Source of the DNA: Parvibaculum sp039973015
GTDB lineage: Bacteria; Pseudomonadota; Alphaproteobacteria; Parvibaculales; Parvibaculaceae
Length of the DNA: 64,000 nucleotides
Direction: 5' to 3'
Assembly: GCF_039973015.1 (NCBI RefSeq)
Contig: NZ_JBDWLT010000010.1
Location: forward strand, 434,001 to 498,000
Below, piece by piece: positions 44,683 through 54,400 of the stretch. The notes beneath the pieces were generated by a model, which searched no databases, was not told the origin of the DNA, and worked only from the letters and a program-made list of their open reading frames with translations. Made by a program: the position numbers and the translations under genes. The first letter of the stretch is position 1. Each line of letters starts with the position of its first letter.

Positions 44683-45188
44683 TGGCGGCGGAAGGAAAAT
44701 TCGAACGCATCGAGCGCTTGACCAATGAGTGCATCGACATGTGCCGGACCATGTTGCACGGGCGCAAGCATCTCGAAGCGCTGCTCGGGCCGTCGTTTCG
44801 CACACACAAGCTGCAGAGGGCCGTCAACGAGCAGAAGGTGGCCGTCAAGGAGATGGAAGCAGCCGTCGACCGCATCCTGACGGCGGTCGAGGGAATGTCG
44901 GAGATCGATTTTTCGGATACTGCGGCCGCCGGGGAGAAGGTGGCGGCCGGTTGCGGCGAGATCATGGAAGCTTGCTGTTTTCAGGACATGGTCGGTCAGC
45001 GCATGTCGCAGGTGAACGGGACGCTCGCCGAAATCGAGAGCACGCTTGCGAAACTGGCCGAAGGGCAGGCGGCGCAACCGGCGTCTCCTCCGCAAGAGAG
45101 CCTTCTCAATGGGCCTGCGCTTCCCGGCGCGGCTATGGAGCAGGACGCGGTTGACCGGCTCCTCGCGGGCGGCAAGGGAAAGCGATAG
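44682..45188 (+). CDS. cheZ: CheZ-like chemotaxis phosphatase (divergent)
   Basis: 168 residues, mostly helical. The segment EACCFQDMVGQRMSQVN (residues about 97-111) matches the CheZ active-site helix FQDxTGQ: D102 and Q106 would correspond to the Asp and Gln of E. coli CheZ that dephosphorylate CheY. The C-terminus EQDAVDRLLAGG resembles the CheY-binding tail NQDQVDDLL of E. coli CheZ, after a Pro/Ala-rich linker (130-150), the same overall layout in a smaller protein. The gene directly follows cheY (TGATG overlap). Assignment rests on these motifs and position. The N-terminal half is not otherwise recognised. Confidence 0.72.
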   Translation: MAAEGKFERIERLTNECIDMCRTMLHGRKHLEALLGPSFRTHKLQRAVNEQKVAVKEMEAAVDRILTAVEGMSEIDFSDTAAAGEKVAAGCGEIMEACCFQDMVGQRMSQVNGTLAEIESTLAKLAEGQAAQPASPPQESLLNGPALPGAAMEQDAVDRLLAGGKGKR

Positions 45189-45194
45189 GGGCAA

Positions 45195-46313
45195 ATGAAA
45201 AGCAGTTCGGAGAGACGAAGCAACGAAGAGGTAAACCTTTGCCGGGTGATGGTCGTTGATGATTCCGCCATTGCGCGTGGAATCGTTACCCGCACCCTCG
45301 ATGAGGAAGAAGGTATCAAGGTCGTCGCCTCCGTACCGAACGGGCTCATGGCGTTGAAGGCAATCGGCAACCGCGAGGTAGACGTCGTCGTTCTCGATAT
45401 CGAGATGCCGGAGCTTGACGGGCTCGCCGCGCTTCCGCGCCTGCTGGAACTGAGGCCGGACGTGAAGGTCATCATGGTGTCGTCGGCAAGCCAGCGCGAC
45501 GCGGACATATCGCTGAAGACAATGGCGATGGGCGCGGTGGATTATGTGGCCAAACCGAAAGCGGGGCTGGGGGGCGCGGAAAGCTTCCGGGCGGAACTCG
45601 TGAGCAAGGTGCGCGAACATGGTGCGCGCGACGCAAAGACGGCGAAGCGGAAACCGGCTCCCTCGAAGCCTGCGGCCGCCGCCGGAAAGCCGAAGCCTTC
45701 GCCGCGCAACCCCGCGCGCAATCTGGCGCGGCCCGAGGTGATCGCCATCGGTTCCTCGACCGGCGGTCCGCAGGCACTGGCGGAGGTGCTGAGAAATATC
45801 GATCCGCGGCTCACCCAGCCGATCATGGTAACGCAGCACATGCCGGCCACCTTCACGGGGCTCCTCGCGGAGCATATGACGCGATATTCCGGCCGCCCCG
45901 CCACGGAGGCCCGCGATGGCGAGCCGCTCCAGCCCGGGCATATCTATATCGCACCGGGCGGCAAGCACATGCTGGTGGAGCGCCGCGCGGCGGGCGGAAC
46001 GATCATCCGGCTCGATGACGGACCGCCGGAAAATTCCTGCAAGCCCGCAGTGGATCCGATGCTGCGCAGTCTTGCGAAGAACTTCAAGGAACGCCTGCTC
46101 GTGGTGATCCTGACGGGCATGGGCTGCGATGGCCTCAAGGGGTCGGAGGCAGCGATTGAGGGAGGGGCGCGCGTGCTCGCGCAGGATCGCGCGAGCAGCG
46201 TTGTATGGGGGATGCCCGGCGCGGTTGCGCAGGCCGGCATCTGTGAGGAAATTCTGCCGTTGCAACTGATAGGTCCGGCGATCTTTCGTATCGCGGGGGG
46301 AGAAGCGAAATGA
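45195..46313 (+). CDS. cheB: Chemotaxis protein-glutamate methylesterase CheB
   Basis: 372 residues. Receiver domain with MVVDDSAIARG and acceptor D68 in VVVLDIEMPELDG; a Lys/Pro/Ala linker at about 150-178; then the methylesterase domain with catalytic Ser in IAIGSSTGGPQA, His in VTQHMPATFT and Asp in LTGMGCDGLKG. It removes methyl groups from receptor glutamates for adaptation. It begins 6 bp after the CheZ-like gene and overlaps cheR (ATGA). Confidence 0.94.
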   Translation: MKSSSERRSNEEVNLCRVMVVDDSAIARGIVTRTLDEEEGIKVVASVPNGLMALKAIGNREVDVVVLDIEMPELDGLAALPRLLELRPDVKVIMVSSASQRDADISLKTMAMGAVDYVAKPKAGLGGAESFRAELVSKVREHGARDAKTAKRKPAPSKPAAAAGKPKPSPRNPARNLARPEVIAIGSSTGGPQALAEVLRNIDPRLTQPIMVTQHMPATFTGLLAEHMTRYSGRPATEARDGEPLQPGHIYIAPGGKHMLVERRAAGGTIIRLDDGPPENSCKPAVDPMLRSLAKNFKERLLVVILTGMGCDGLKGSEAAIEGGARVLAQDRASSVVWGMPGAVAQAGICEEILPLQLIGPAIFRIAGGEAK

Positions 46314-47128
46314 ACAATGTCGAATTCGATTATCTGAAGCAGGTTCTCTACGATCGCGCCGGCCTCGTGGTGACGCCGGAAAAGGGCTATCTCATCGAAA
46401 GTCGGCTTGGGCCGCTCGCGCGCCGCAGCGGTATCGAAAGCGTCGGCAGTTTCATCGGCGAAATTCGCCGGACGCGAAACGAGGTTCTGCTGAAGCAGAT
46501 CATCGACGCCATGACGACCAACGAGACGCTGTTCTTTCGCGACGCCTGGCCTTTCGAACGTCTGAGCAAGAGCCTCATGCCGGACGTGATGGAAAAGGCA
46601 AAGACGTCCCGGCGCATCCGCATATGGAGCGCGGCCTGTTCGAGCGGACAGGAGCCTTATTCGCTCGCGATGACACTCGCCGAGATGGGACCCGCCCTGA
46701 ACGGCTGGCAGGTGGAAATCGTCGCCACCGATATTTCGGACGGGATGCTCGCAAGGGCGGAGGCGGGCCGGTACTCGCTCTTCGAGGTGTCGCGCGGCCT
46801 CCCCGATTACATGCTTCGAAAATACTTCGTGCCCGAAAGCGATGGCTGGCGCGTGAAGGACGAGCTGCGGCAGATGATCGATTTCCGGAACTACAATTTG
46901 CTGGACGATCCCTACACGAGCGGCATGGGATCTTTCGACGTCATCTTCTGCCGCAATGTCCTCATCTATTTCGACGAGGCGACCCGAAAGCGCGTCTTCA
47001 CAGGCCTGTCGAAGGTCATGCGCCCCTGGGGCTATCTCTGTCTCGGCGGCGCGGAAACGGTCGTCGGTATCTCGGATGCGTTCCGGGTGCTCACGGGAGA
47101 AAGAGGTCTTTTCGGCCTGGCCCGATAA
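46310..47128 (+). CDS. cheR: Chemotaxis protein methyltransferase CheR
   Basis: 272 residues. N-terminal helical domain with TTNETLFFRD, then the SAM-binding domain with IWSAACSSGQEPYSLAM, VATDISDGMLARA and DVIFCRNVLIYFD. It methylates receptor glutamates. It is the last gene of the che run; its stop lies 18 bp from the end of a converging TetR gene. Confidence 0.95.
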   Translation: MNNVEFDYLKQVLYDRAGLVVTPEKGYLIESRLGPLARRSGIESVGSFIGEIRRTRNEVLLKQIIDAMTTNETLFFRDAWPFERLSKSLMPDVMEKAKTSRRIRIWSAACSSGQEPYSLAMTLAEMGPALNGWQVEIVATDISDGMLARAEAGRYSLFEVSRGLPDYMLRKYFVPESDGWRVKDELRQMIDFRNYNLLDDPYTSGMGSFDVIFCRNVLIYFDEATRKRVFTGLSKVMRPWGYLCLGGAETVVGISDAFRVLTGERGLFGLAR

Positions 47129-47146
47129 AGCGCGCAAGCTTTCATA

Positions 47147-47803
47147 TCACGGAGCGGCTTTCCGCGGCGCGAGGCCGTTCACCAGCAGGTTGATATATTC
47201 ATTGGCGATGCGCGCGCCGGGCAGACTCGCGCTTCCCGCATGCCAGTGACCGATGGAGTTGAGCGCACCGGCGAGCGCGAAGGCCGTCACTTTCGGGTCC
47301 GACGAAGCGATGGACCCGTCCGCAATGCCCGCCGACACGAGGTCGCGGATCTTCCGGTCGATCGTCCCCTTGATGCGCCGCACTTTTCTGGCGCTCTCTT
47401 CCGACAATTCATTGTCGCTGATGCGCGCCGCGCAACGGCCGAAATCCGTTTCGCTCACCACCGCATAGCGTTTGAGATAGCCGACAAGCCGCTCCATGCC
47501 ATTGGCCGCGTCTTCTGTGTGCCTGCCCCCATCTTCGTTCGCGTCCTCGCCCGCGGCATTCAGCAGCTCAAGCCCGTGCTCGATGCAGGCATAGAGCATC
47601 GCCTCCTTGTTCTTGAAATAGTAATAGAGCGTCGGCTTCGTCACGTTCAGAACACGCGCCACCTCGTCCAGCGAGGCGCGGTGATAGCCCCTTTCCGAGA
47701 ACATATGCGCCGCCGCCGCCAGCACGGCCTCGCGCTTCAGCGCGCGCTCCTGCTTGCGTTCAGCCTCGTTCTTCCAGGGCGATGCGATTGCCGTCTTGTT
47801 CAT
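47147..47803 (-). CDS. TetR-family transcriptional regulator
   Basis: 218 residues. N-terminal helix-turn-helix: AAAHMFSERGYHRASLDEVA followed by VTKPTLYYYFKNKEAML. The C-terminal ligand domain is unlike any I can name. It diverges from the SCP-x-type thiolase gene with 123 bp between starts, so it probably controls that gene and its own. ATG 47803 (MNKTAIASPWKN) was chosen; the frame extends upstream into the intergenic region. Confidence 0.88.
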   Translation of the reverse strand: MNKTAIASPWKNEAERKQERALKREAVLAAAAHMFSERGYHRASLDEVARVLNVTKPTLYYYFKNKEAMLYACIEHGLELLNAAGEDANEDGGRHTEDAANGMERLVGYLKRYAVVSETDFGRCAARISDNELSEESARKVRRIKGTIDRKIRDLVSAGIADGSIASSDPKVTAFALAGALNSIGHWHAGSASLPGARIANEYINLLVNGLAPRKAAP

Positions 47804-47854
47804 TGTCCGTCCGCTGCGTGACGCTCGCGGCCGAGCATAGCCTCGTCTCGGGGT

Positions 47855-47883
47855 TTGACAACATACCATAAGGACCATAGGTT
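47855..47883 (+). promoter_or_regulatory. Promoter with CCATA repeats before the thiolase gene
   Basis: TTGACA (47855-47860), 17-bp spacer, TAGGTT (47878-47883) is a fair sigma-70 promoter. The spacer and -10 carry two CCATA(A)GG words, CCATAAGG and CCATAGG, 10 bp apart, which could be bound by the divergent TetR regulator. Confidence 0.5.
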
Positions 47884-47926
47884 ACTCAAAAGTAGAAACT
47901 GAACTGGCCGAAGAGGAAAATGCAGT

Positions 47927-49114
47927 ATGGGCAATCGCGTGGTTGTTGCCGGCGTTGGTATGCTTCCCTTCGTGAAGCCGGGCGCGAGCGCCTCCTATGA
48001 CGAGATGGGGGCGGATGCGGCGCGCCTCGCGCTTGCCGATGCGGGCCTCGATTACGCCAAGGTCCAGCAGGCCTATATCGGCTGGGTCTATGGCGATTCA
48101 ACCGCGGGCCAGGCCGCGCTCTACAAGGTGGGCCTCACAGGCATTCCCGTCGTCAACGTGAACAACAATTGCTCCACGGGGTCTTCCGCGCTCTTCCTTG
48201 CGCGTCAGGCGGTGGAAGCGGGCATCGTCGATTGTGCCATCGCCCTGGGCTTCGAGCAGATGTCGCCCGGTGCGCTTGGGTCGCTCTTCGACGATCGGCC
48301 GGGCCCGCTCGACGAATTCCTGAAGATCGCAGACGAATCCTTTCAAGGCGCGGATGAAGTGCCGATGGCGCTTCGCCTTTTCGGCGGCGCGGGCTACGAG
48401 TACCAGCAGAAGTTCGGCGCGAAGACCGAGACCTTCGCCAAGGTGCGCGAAAAGGCGAGCCGCCATGCCGAGCACAATGAACGCGCCATCTTCCGCACTC
48501 CTGTGTCGGTCGAGGATGTGATGAACTCGCCGAAAATGTTCCTCAATCTCACGCGGCTCCAGTGCTGCCCGCCGAGCTGCGGCGCGGCCGCCGCCATCCT
48601 TTGTTCGGAGGATTTCGCCCGCAAGCACGGCCTCGATACGCGCATCGTCATCGCCGGTCAGGCCATGACCACGGACTATCCGTCGACCTTCGCCGAGAAA
48701 AGCCTCATCAAGGTTGTCGGTGCCGACATGACGAAGGAAGCCGCCCGGATCGTCTATGAACAGGCAGGCATCGGCGCGGAAGATGTCGATGTCGTCGAGC
48801 TTCACGACTGCTTCACCACCAATGAAGTCATCACCTATGAAGGGCTCGGCCTCTGCCCGGAGGGGGGTGCGGAGAAATTTATCTGGGACGGCGGCAACAC
48901 CTATGGCGGCAAGGTCGTGACCAACCCCTCGGGCGGCCTTCTCTCCAAGGGGCATCCGCTCGGCGCCACGGGACTTGGCCAATGCGCCGAACTCACCTGG
49001 CAGCTTCGCGGGCAGGCAGGCCCCCGCCAGGTCGAGGGCGCGCGTGTCGCCCTCCAGCACAATCTTGGCCTTGGCGGCGCCTGCGTCGTTACCCTTTATC
49101 AGTCTACAGAATAA
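47927..49114 (+). CDS. SCP-x/lipid-transfer-type thiolase
   Basis: 395 residues. The nucleophile Cys lies in VNNNCSTGSSALF, then VVELHDCFTTNEV and SKGHPLGATGLGQ, the pattern of sterol-carrier-protein thiolases. These cleave branched or bulky 3-ketoacyl-CoAs, such as steroid or isoprenoid side chains. A separate C-terminal SCP2 domain is absent. The ATG at 47927 follows GAAGAGGAAAA. The adjacent TetR and downstream Old Yellow Enzyme, GST and acyl-CoA carboxylase suggest a catabolic island. Confidence 0.87.
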   Translation: MGNRVVVAGVGMLPFVKPGASASYDEMGADAARLALADAGLDYAKVQQAYIGWVYGDSTAGQAALYKVGLTGIPVVNVNNNCSTGSSALFLARQAVEAGIVDCAIALGFEQMSPGALGSLFDDRPGPLDEFLKIADESFQGADEVPMALRLFGGAGYEYQQKFGAKTETFAKVREKASRHAEHNERAIFRTPVSVEDVMNSPKMFLNLTRLQCCPPSCGAAAAILCSEDFARKHGLDTRIVIAGQAMTTDYPSTFAEKSLIKVVGADMTKEAARIVYEQAGIGAEDVDVVELHDCFTTNEVITYEGLGLCPEGGAEKFIWDGGNTYGGKVVTNPSGGLLSKGHPLGATGLGQCAELTWQLRGQAGPRQVEGARVALQHNLGLGGACVVTLYQSTE

Positions 49115-49335
49115 ATCGCCCGGCCAGATCTGATCCGGTCCTCGTGGCGGTCCTGACCGCGGTCTCTACGGCGCGGCGCGCCCTCCAGCCCCTCACGCGG
49201 CTTGTCCTGCCTTCGCGTCCGGCGAACGGCGGAAATTCTCCATTCAAAAAAGGGAAAATTTCTCCTGGGTGAATAAGTGCCGTGGAACCTCTATATAGGA
49301 ACCAGTCGCCATTTTCTTGCCTTCGAGGATATCCA

Positions 49336-50421
49336 ATGCCGAACAAGCTTGCCGCGCCGCTTTCGCTCGCTCACGGCCCCGCCTGGCAGAACCGCTTCAT
49401 GCTCGCGCCGCTCACCAATACGCAGAGCCATGAAGATGGCCGCCTCTCGGACGATGAGTTTCACTGGCTCACCATGCGCGCCAAGGGAGGCTTCGGCCTC
49501 ACAATGACCTGCGCTGCCCATGTGCAGGCGGGCGGACAGGGCTTTCCCGGCCAGCTCGGCGTCTGGGACGACAGGCATCTCGAAGGCCTCACGCGGCTGG
49601 CCTCCGCCATCAAGGCAGAAGGCTCGGTTTCTTCCGTCCAGCTTCACCATGCCGGTATCCGCTCGCCGAAGGACATCGTGACGGATGTGGTTGGCCCCTC
49701 CGATGACAAGGACACGGGCGCCCGTGCCATGACGCCGGGCGAAGTCGAGGCATCGCGCGATGCTTTCATCGCGGCGGCGAAGCGCGCGGAAAAAGCGGGC
49801 TTCGACGGCGTCGAGATTCACGGCGCGCATGGCTATCTCCTTGCGCAGTTTCTCTCGCCGGAGCTTAACCGGCGCGACGACGCTTACGGCGGCTCGCTGG
49901 AAAATCGCGCCCGCCTCACTTTCGAAATCGTCGAAGGCATTCGCGCCGCCTGCCGGCCCGATTTCCAGTTGGGCATTCGTCTCTCGCCGGAGCGCTTCGG
50001 TCTCAAGCTCGCTGAAGTGCGCGATGTCGCGGCGGAGCTTCTCCGCGACGCGAAGATCGACTTCCTCGACATGTCGCTCTGGGATGTGGCGAAGGAACCC
50101 GTCGAAGAGGAATTCCAGGGCCGTTCGCTCATGAGCTATTTCACCGATCTGCCGCGTGGCGAAGTTCGCCTCGGCGCTGCGGGCAAGATCATGAGCGCGG
50201 CGGATGCAGATGCCGTCATCGATGCGGGCTGCGATTTTGCCGTCGTCGGACGCGCCGCGATCCTGCGTCACGATTTCCCGCGCCGGGTGCTTGCCGATCC
50301 GTCCTATGTCTCACCCGCGCTTCCCGTCACCGGAGAGCATTTGCGCGACGAAGGTCTCGGCAGCGCCTTCGTCACTTATATGCGCGGCTGGAAGGGTTTC
50401 GTCGCCGAGGAAGCCGCCTGA
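49336..50421 (+). CDS. NADH:flavin oxidoreductase (Old Yellow Enzyme family)
   Basis: 361 residues, TIM barrel with FMN. MLAPLTNTQSHEDG at the start, SVQLHHAGIRS, and the conserved EIHGAHGYLLAQFLSP plus YGGSLENRARL are family signatures. Members reduce activated alkenes or demethylate; the substrate here is unknown. ATG 49336 was chosen (MPNKLAAPLSLAHG). The 221 bp before it contain a repeated GGAACC flanking TATATA at about 49285-49304, perhaps a promoter. It is followed by the GST gene 45 bp on. Confidence 0.88.
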   Translation: MPNKLAAPLSLAHGPAWQNRFMLAPLTNTQSHEDGRLSDDEFHWLTMRAKGGFGLTMTCAAHVQAGGQGFPGQLGVWDDRHLEGLTRLASAIKAEGSVSSVQLHHAGIRSPKDIVTDVVGPSDDKDTGARAMTPGEVEASRDAFIAAAKRAEKAGFDGVEIHGAHGYLLAQFLSPELNRRDDAYGGSLENRARLTFEIVEGIRAACRPDFQLGIRLSPERFGLKLAEVRDVAAELLRDAKIDFLDMSLWDVAKEPVEEEFQGRSLMSYFTDLPRGEVRLGAAGKIMSAADADAVIDAGCDFAVVGRAAILRHDFPRRVLADPSYVSPALPVTGEHLRDEGLGSAFVTYMRGWKGFVAEEAA

Positions 50422-50466
50422 TTCTGAAAACGCCTGCAAGAAAATCCGCAAACAGGGAGATGCCAC

Positions 50467-51330
50467 ATGTCCGACACAGCCTATGTTCCGCCCAAGGTCT
50501 GGACCTGGAACCAGGACAAGAACGAAAACCGCTTCTCCAACATCAACCGGCCCATTGCCGGTCCGACGCATGAAAAAGAGCTGTCGGTCGGCAAACATCC
50601 CTTCCAGCTTTACTCGCTGGCCACGCCGAACGGCGTCAAGGTCACGGTGATGCTGGAAGAACTGCTGGAGCTTGGCCACAAGGGCGCGGAATATGACGCC
50701 TGGCTCATCAATATCGGCGAGGGCAACCAGTTCGGCTCCGGCTTCGTCGCCGTCAATCCGAACTCGAAAATTCCCGCCCTCATGGATCACAGTACCAATC
50801 CGCCGACCCGTATCTTCGAAAGCGGCGCGATGCTGCTCTATCTCTCGGAAAAATTCGGCAGCGCCTTCATGCCGAAGGATCTCGCGAAGCGCGCCGAAGT
50901 CTATTCATGGCTGATGTGGCAGATGGGCTCCGCCCCTTATCTCGGCGGCGGCTTCGGCCACTTCTATGCCTATGCCCCCTTCAAGATCGAATATGCGATC
51001 GACCGTTTTGCGATGGAAGTGAAACGCCAGCTCGACGTGCTGGACCGCCGTCTCGGTGAAAGCCGTTACATCGCGGGCGACGAATACACCATCGCCGACA
51101 TCGCGATCTGGCCCTGGTATGGCGCGCTGGCGAAGGGCGTTCTTTATGAGGCTGCCGAATTTCTCAGTGTCCACGAATACAAGAACGTGAACCGCTGGGC
51201 AGATGAGATTTCCGGGCGTCCCGCCGTGAAGCGCGGCCGCATGGTCAATCGCGTCTGGGGCGAAAAGTCGAGCCAGTTGCCCGAGCGTCACGACGCGAGT
51301 GATTTCGAGAAGGTCGCGAAGGAAGATTGA
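50467..51330 (+). CDS. yghU: Glutathione-dependent disulfide-bond oxidoreductase, YghU-like GST
   Basis: 287 residues. The N-terminal extension with VWTWNQDKNENRFSNINRP is typical of the YghU/Nu-class, followed by the thioredoxin fold (FQLYSLATPNGVKVTVMLEE) and VNPNSKIPALMD. The helical domain has SRYIAGDEYTIADIAIWPWY. The E. coli enzyme reduces organic hydroperoxides and disulfides with glutathione. ATG 50467 follows GGGAGAT. It is the last plus-strand gene before a palindromic repeat and the converging carboxylase. Confidence 0.87.
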   Translation: MSDTAYVPPKVWTWNQDKNENRFSNINRPIAGPTHEKELSVGKHPFQLYSLATPNGVKVTVMLEELLELGHKGAEYDAWLINIGEGNQFGSGFVAVNPNSKIPALMDHSTNPPTRIFESGAMLLYLSEKFGSAFMPKDLAKRAEVYSWLMWQMGSAPYLGGGFGHFYAYAPFKIEYAIDRFAMEVKRQLDVLDRRLGESRYIAGDEYTIADIAIWPWYGALAKGVLYEAAEFLSVHEYKNVNRWADEISGRPAVKRGRMVNRVWGEKSSQLPERHDASDFEKVAKED

Positions 51331-51455
51331 GCCTGGACGGTTTTCCAGGCAGGGGGTTCCACCTGCCGGTTCGGAAAACGGTCCAGATCATAGGCGAAGA
51401 ACAGATTTTCACGGCCGGATGGAAGCGCACAGCGATTCCATCCGGTCATGATCTG
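51331..51455. repeat. Double palindrome, RIME-like intergenic element
   Basis: Two adjacent hairpins. First: CTGGACGGTTTTCC (51333-51346) against GGAAAACGGTCCAG (51373-51386), 13 of 14 pairing, with inner GGCAGG/CCTGCC. Second: CAGATCAT (51384-51391) against ATGATCTG (51448-51455), with inner CCGGATGGAA (51415-51424) and TTCCATCCGG (51436-51445). Architecture and words such as GGTTTTCC and GATCAT resemble rhizobial intergenic mosaic elements. It lies between two converging genes. Confidence 0.65.
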
Positions 51456-51480
51456 CTCCAAAGCTCCGGCGCCTCGCGTC

Positions 51481-54400
51481 TCACCACGTATCGATAAAGG
51501 GCCGCGTTATGCGCGCCTCTGCGGGCGGCAGCGACTTCAGCCCTCGCGTTACCCAGTGGCGTGTCTCGGCCGGGTCGATCACCGCGTCGATTTCGAGGAA
51601 GGAGGCCATGTTGGTCGCCTTCCCGTTCTCGTAATACCGGTCGACCATCTTGCGGTAGAAGGCATCGCGCTCTTCAAGGTCTTCGATGGCCTCCATCTCG
51701 CGGCGATAGCCGAGCCTCACCGCCCCTTCGAGCCCCATGCCGCCGAACTCGCCTGTCGGCCATGAGATGTTGAAGAACGGCGCGTGGAAGCTTCCCGCCG
51801 TCATCGCCTGTGCGCCGAGCCCGTAGCCCTTGCGCAAGACCACCGCGAACAGCGGTACGCTCATATTCGCTGCCGTCACGAACATGCGGCTCACATGGCG
51901 CACCTGGGCTTGCTTCTCGATTTCCGGTCCCACCATGAAGCCCGGCGTGTCGCAAAGCGACAGGATCGGAAGCCCGAACGCATCGCAAAGCTGCATGAAG
52001 CGCGCGGCCTTGTCGGCGGCCTCCGCGTCGATGGCGCCGCCAAGGTGATAGGGATTATTCGCCATCAGCCCCATCGGGCGGCCTTCCATGCGGATGAGCG
52101 CCGTCTTGATGCCGATGCCGAAGCCCTTGCGCAGTTCGAGCACGGAGCCCTTGTCCGCCACACCTTCGATCACCTTGCCGATGTCATAGGCGCGCAAACG
52201 GTTCTCCGGGATCATGTGGCGCAGCAGCCGCTGGTCGCCCGCCTCCCAGTCATCCACCGGTCCCTGAAAATACGAGAGATATTTCTGGCAGGCGTCGATC
52301 GCCTCTTCCTCGTCCTTCACGAAAATATCGATCACGCCGTTCTCGCGGTGAACATCCGCCGGGCCGACTTCCTCCGGCGTATAGACGCCGAGCCCGCCGC
52401 CCTCGATCATCGCTGGCCCGCCCATGCCGATATTGGAATCGGCCGTCGCAATGATCACGTCGCAGCAGCCGAGCAGCGCGGCATTGCCCGCAAAGCACCG
52501 TCCCGCCGTCATGCCGACAAGCGGCACCTTGCCCGAAAGCGTCGCAAACGTATGGAAGCTCGGCGTGTCGAGCCCGGCAACGCCTGCCGTGTCCGTGTCG
52601 CCCGGCCGTCCGCCGCCGCCTTCCGCCAGCAGCACGATGGGCAGCTTCTGGTCCCGCGCGAGAAACAGCATGCGGTCCATCTTCTTGTGGTTCATCGCGC
52701 CTTGCGTGCCCGCGAACACGGTGAAGTCGTAGCCCATCACCATCGCGCGCGCCTTCTCTTCGCCGAAGAGTTGCGCGTTCACAGTGCCGATGCCGGAGAC
52801 GAGCCCGTCCGCCGGGCTCATCTTCAGAAGCTCGTCCATCGAGCGGCGTCTGCGCTGCGCGGCAAGTGCCAGCGCGCCATATTCGATGAAGCTTCCCTCG
52901 TCGCAGAGATGATCGATATTCTCGCGCACGGTCCGCTGGTTGCGCTTGCGCCGCCGCGCCACGGCGTCGGGCCTGTTCTCGTCGAGGCCGAGCGCATGCC
53001 GGTCGATCACATGTTGCAGGTCGGGCCGGATGTAATCGGGGTCGACCGCTTCTTCCGTGATCGCAAGTTCGTCGCCGCCTGCGCCTTCCTCGACGAAGAG
53101 AAGCGGCTCGCCCTCCATAAGCGTGGCGTTCGCGACGGCGGCGACTTTCCGCACCGTGCCGCCGAAGGGCGCGGCGATGGTGTGCTCCATCTTCATCGCT
53201 TCGAGCACGGCGATCTGCTGGCCCTTCGCGACCTTCGCGCCTTCCTTCACATCGATGGAAATGACCTTGCCCTGCATGGTCGATGGCACGGGCGTCGTTC
53301 CCGCCGGTCCTTCCACCTGTTTCATTGGGGCCGCGGCGCCATCGCCATTCGCGCCGGTGAAATAGCGTTCCTGTTCCGCATGCGTCTTCACGAGTTCGCC
53401 TGCATGTTCGGCGATGAAGCTCGTATAGATCTTGTTCTCCTGAACATCCGCCCGCGCGAGCAGTGCCTGCAGGAAGGCGATATTCGTCGTCACGCCCTCG
53501 ATCTGGAATTCGCTGAGTGCGCGCCTTGCCCGTGCAATTGCCGCGTCATAGTCCGGCGAGGGCGAATGCGCGATCACCTTTGCAAGCAGCGAGTCGTAAT
53601 GCGGGCTGGTGGTGTATCCGGCATAGCCGAATGTATCGACGCGGATGCCGGGCCCCGAAGGCGGCGCAAAGGCGCTGAGTGTGCCGCCCGTCGGCACCGC
53701 TTCGCCCTTCTCGTTCATCCGCTCCATGTTCACGCGAAGCTGGATCGCATAGCCGCGCGGGGCAGGGGTCTCGCGAAGACCGAGATTGGCCAGCGTCTCC
53801 CCGCCCGCGATCCTGAGCTGCGTCTTGACGAGGTCGATGCCCGTCACTTCCTCCGTCACCGTATGCTCGACCTGCAAACGCGGATTGGCTTCCATGAAGG
53901 CAATTGCCGTTTCCGGCGTCCGCGCTTCCGTATCGATCAGGAACTCGAACGTGCCGAGGCCCTTATAGGCGGCGGCGCTTGCGAGCTTCCGCGCCGCATC
54001 CGTCAGGCGTTTGCGCGTCGCGACGTCGAGCGTCGGGCTTGGCGCGATTTCGACAACCTTCTGGTTGCGCCTTTGCAGCGTGCAGTCGCGCTCACCCAGA
54101 TCGGTCACATGGCTTCCGTCGCCGACGATCTGGATTTCGATGTGGCGCGCTTTACGCACCAGCTTCTCGACATAGATGTCGCCGCTGCCGAAGGCGGCCG
54201 TCGCCTCCGAGCGGCAGCGTTCATAAGCCTCCGCCAGCTCCTCGATATTCGTCACCGCGCGCATCCCGCGTCCGCCGCCGCCCGCCAGTGCCTTCAGCAT
54301 CACGGCGCCGCCATCGCCAAGCGCTTCCATGAAGGCGCGGGCCTCCTCAAGGCTCGTCGCACCGTTCGTGCCGGGGAAAAGCGGCACACCCTCCCTCTCA

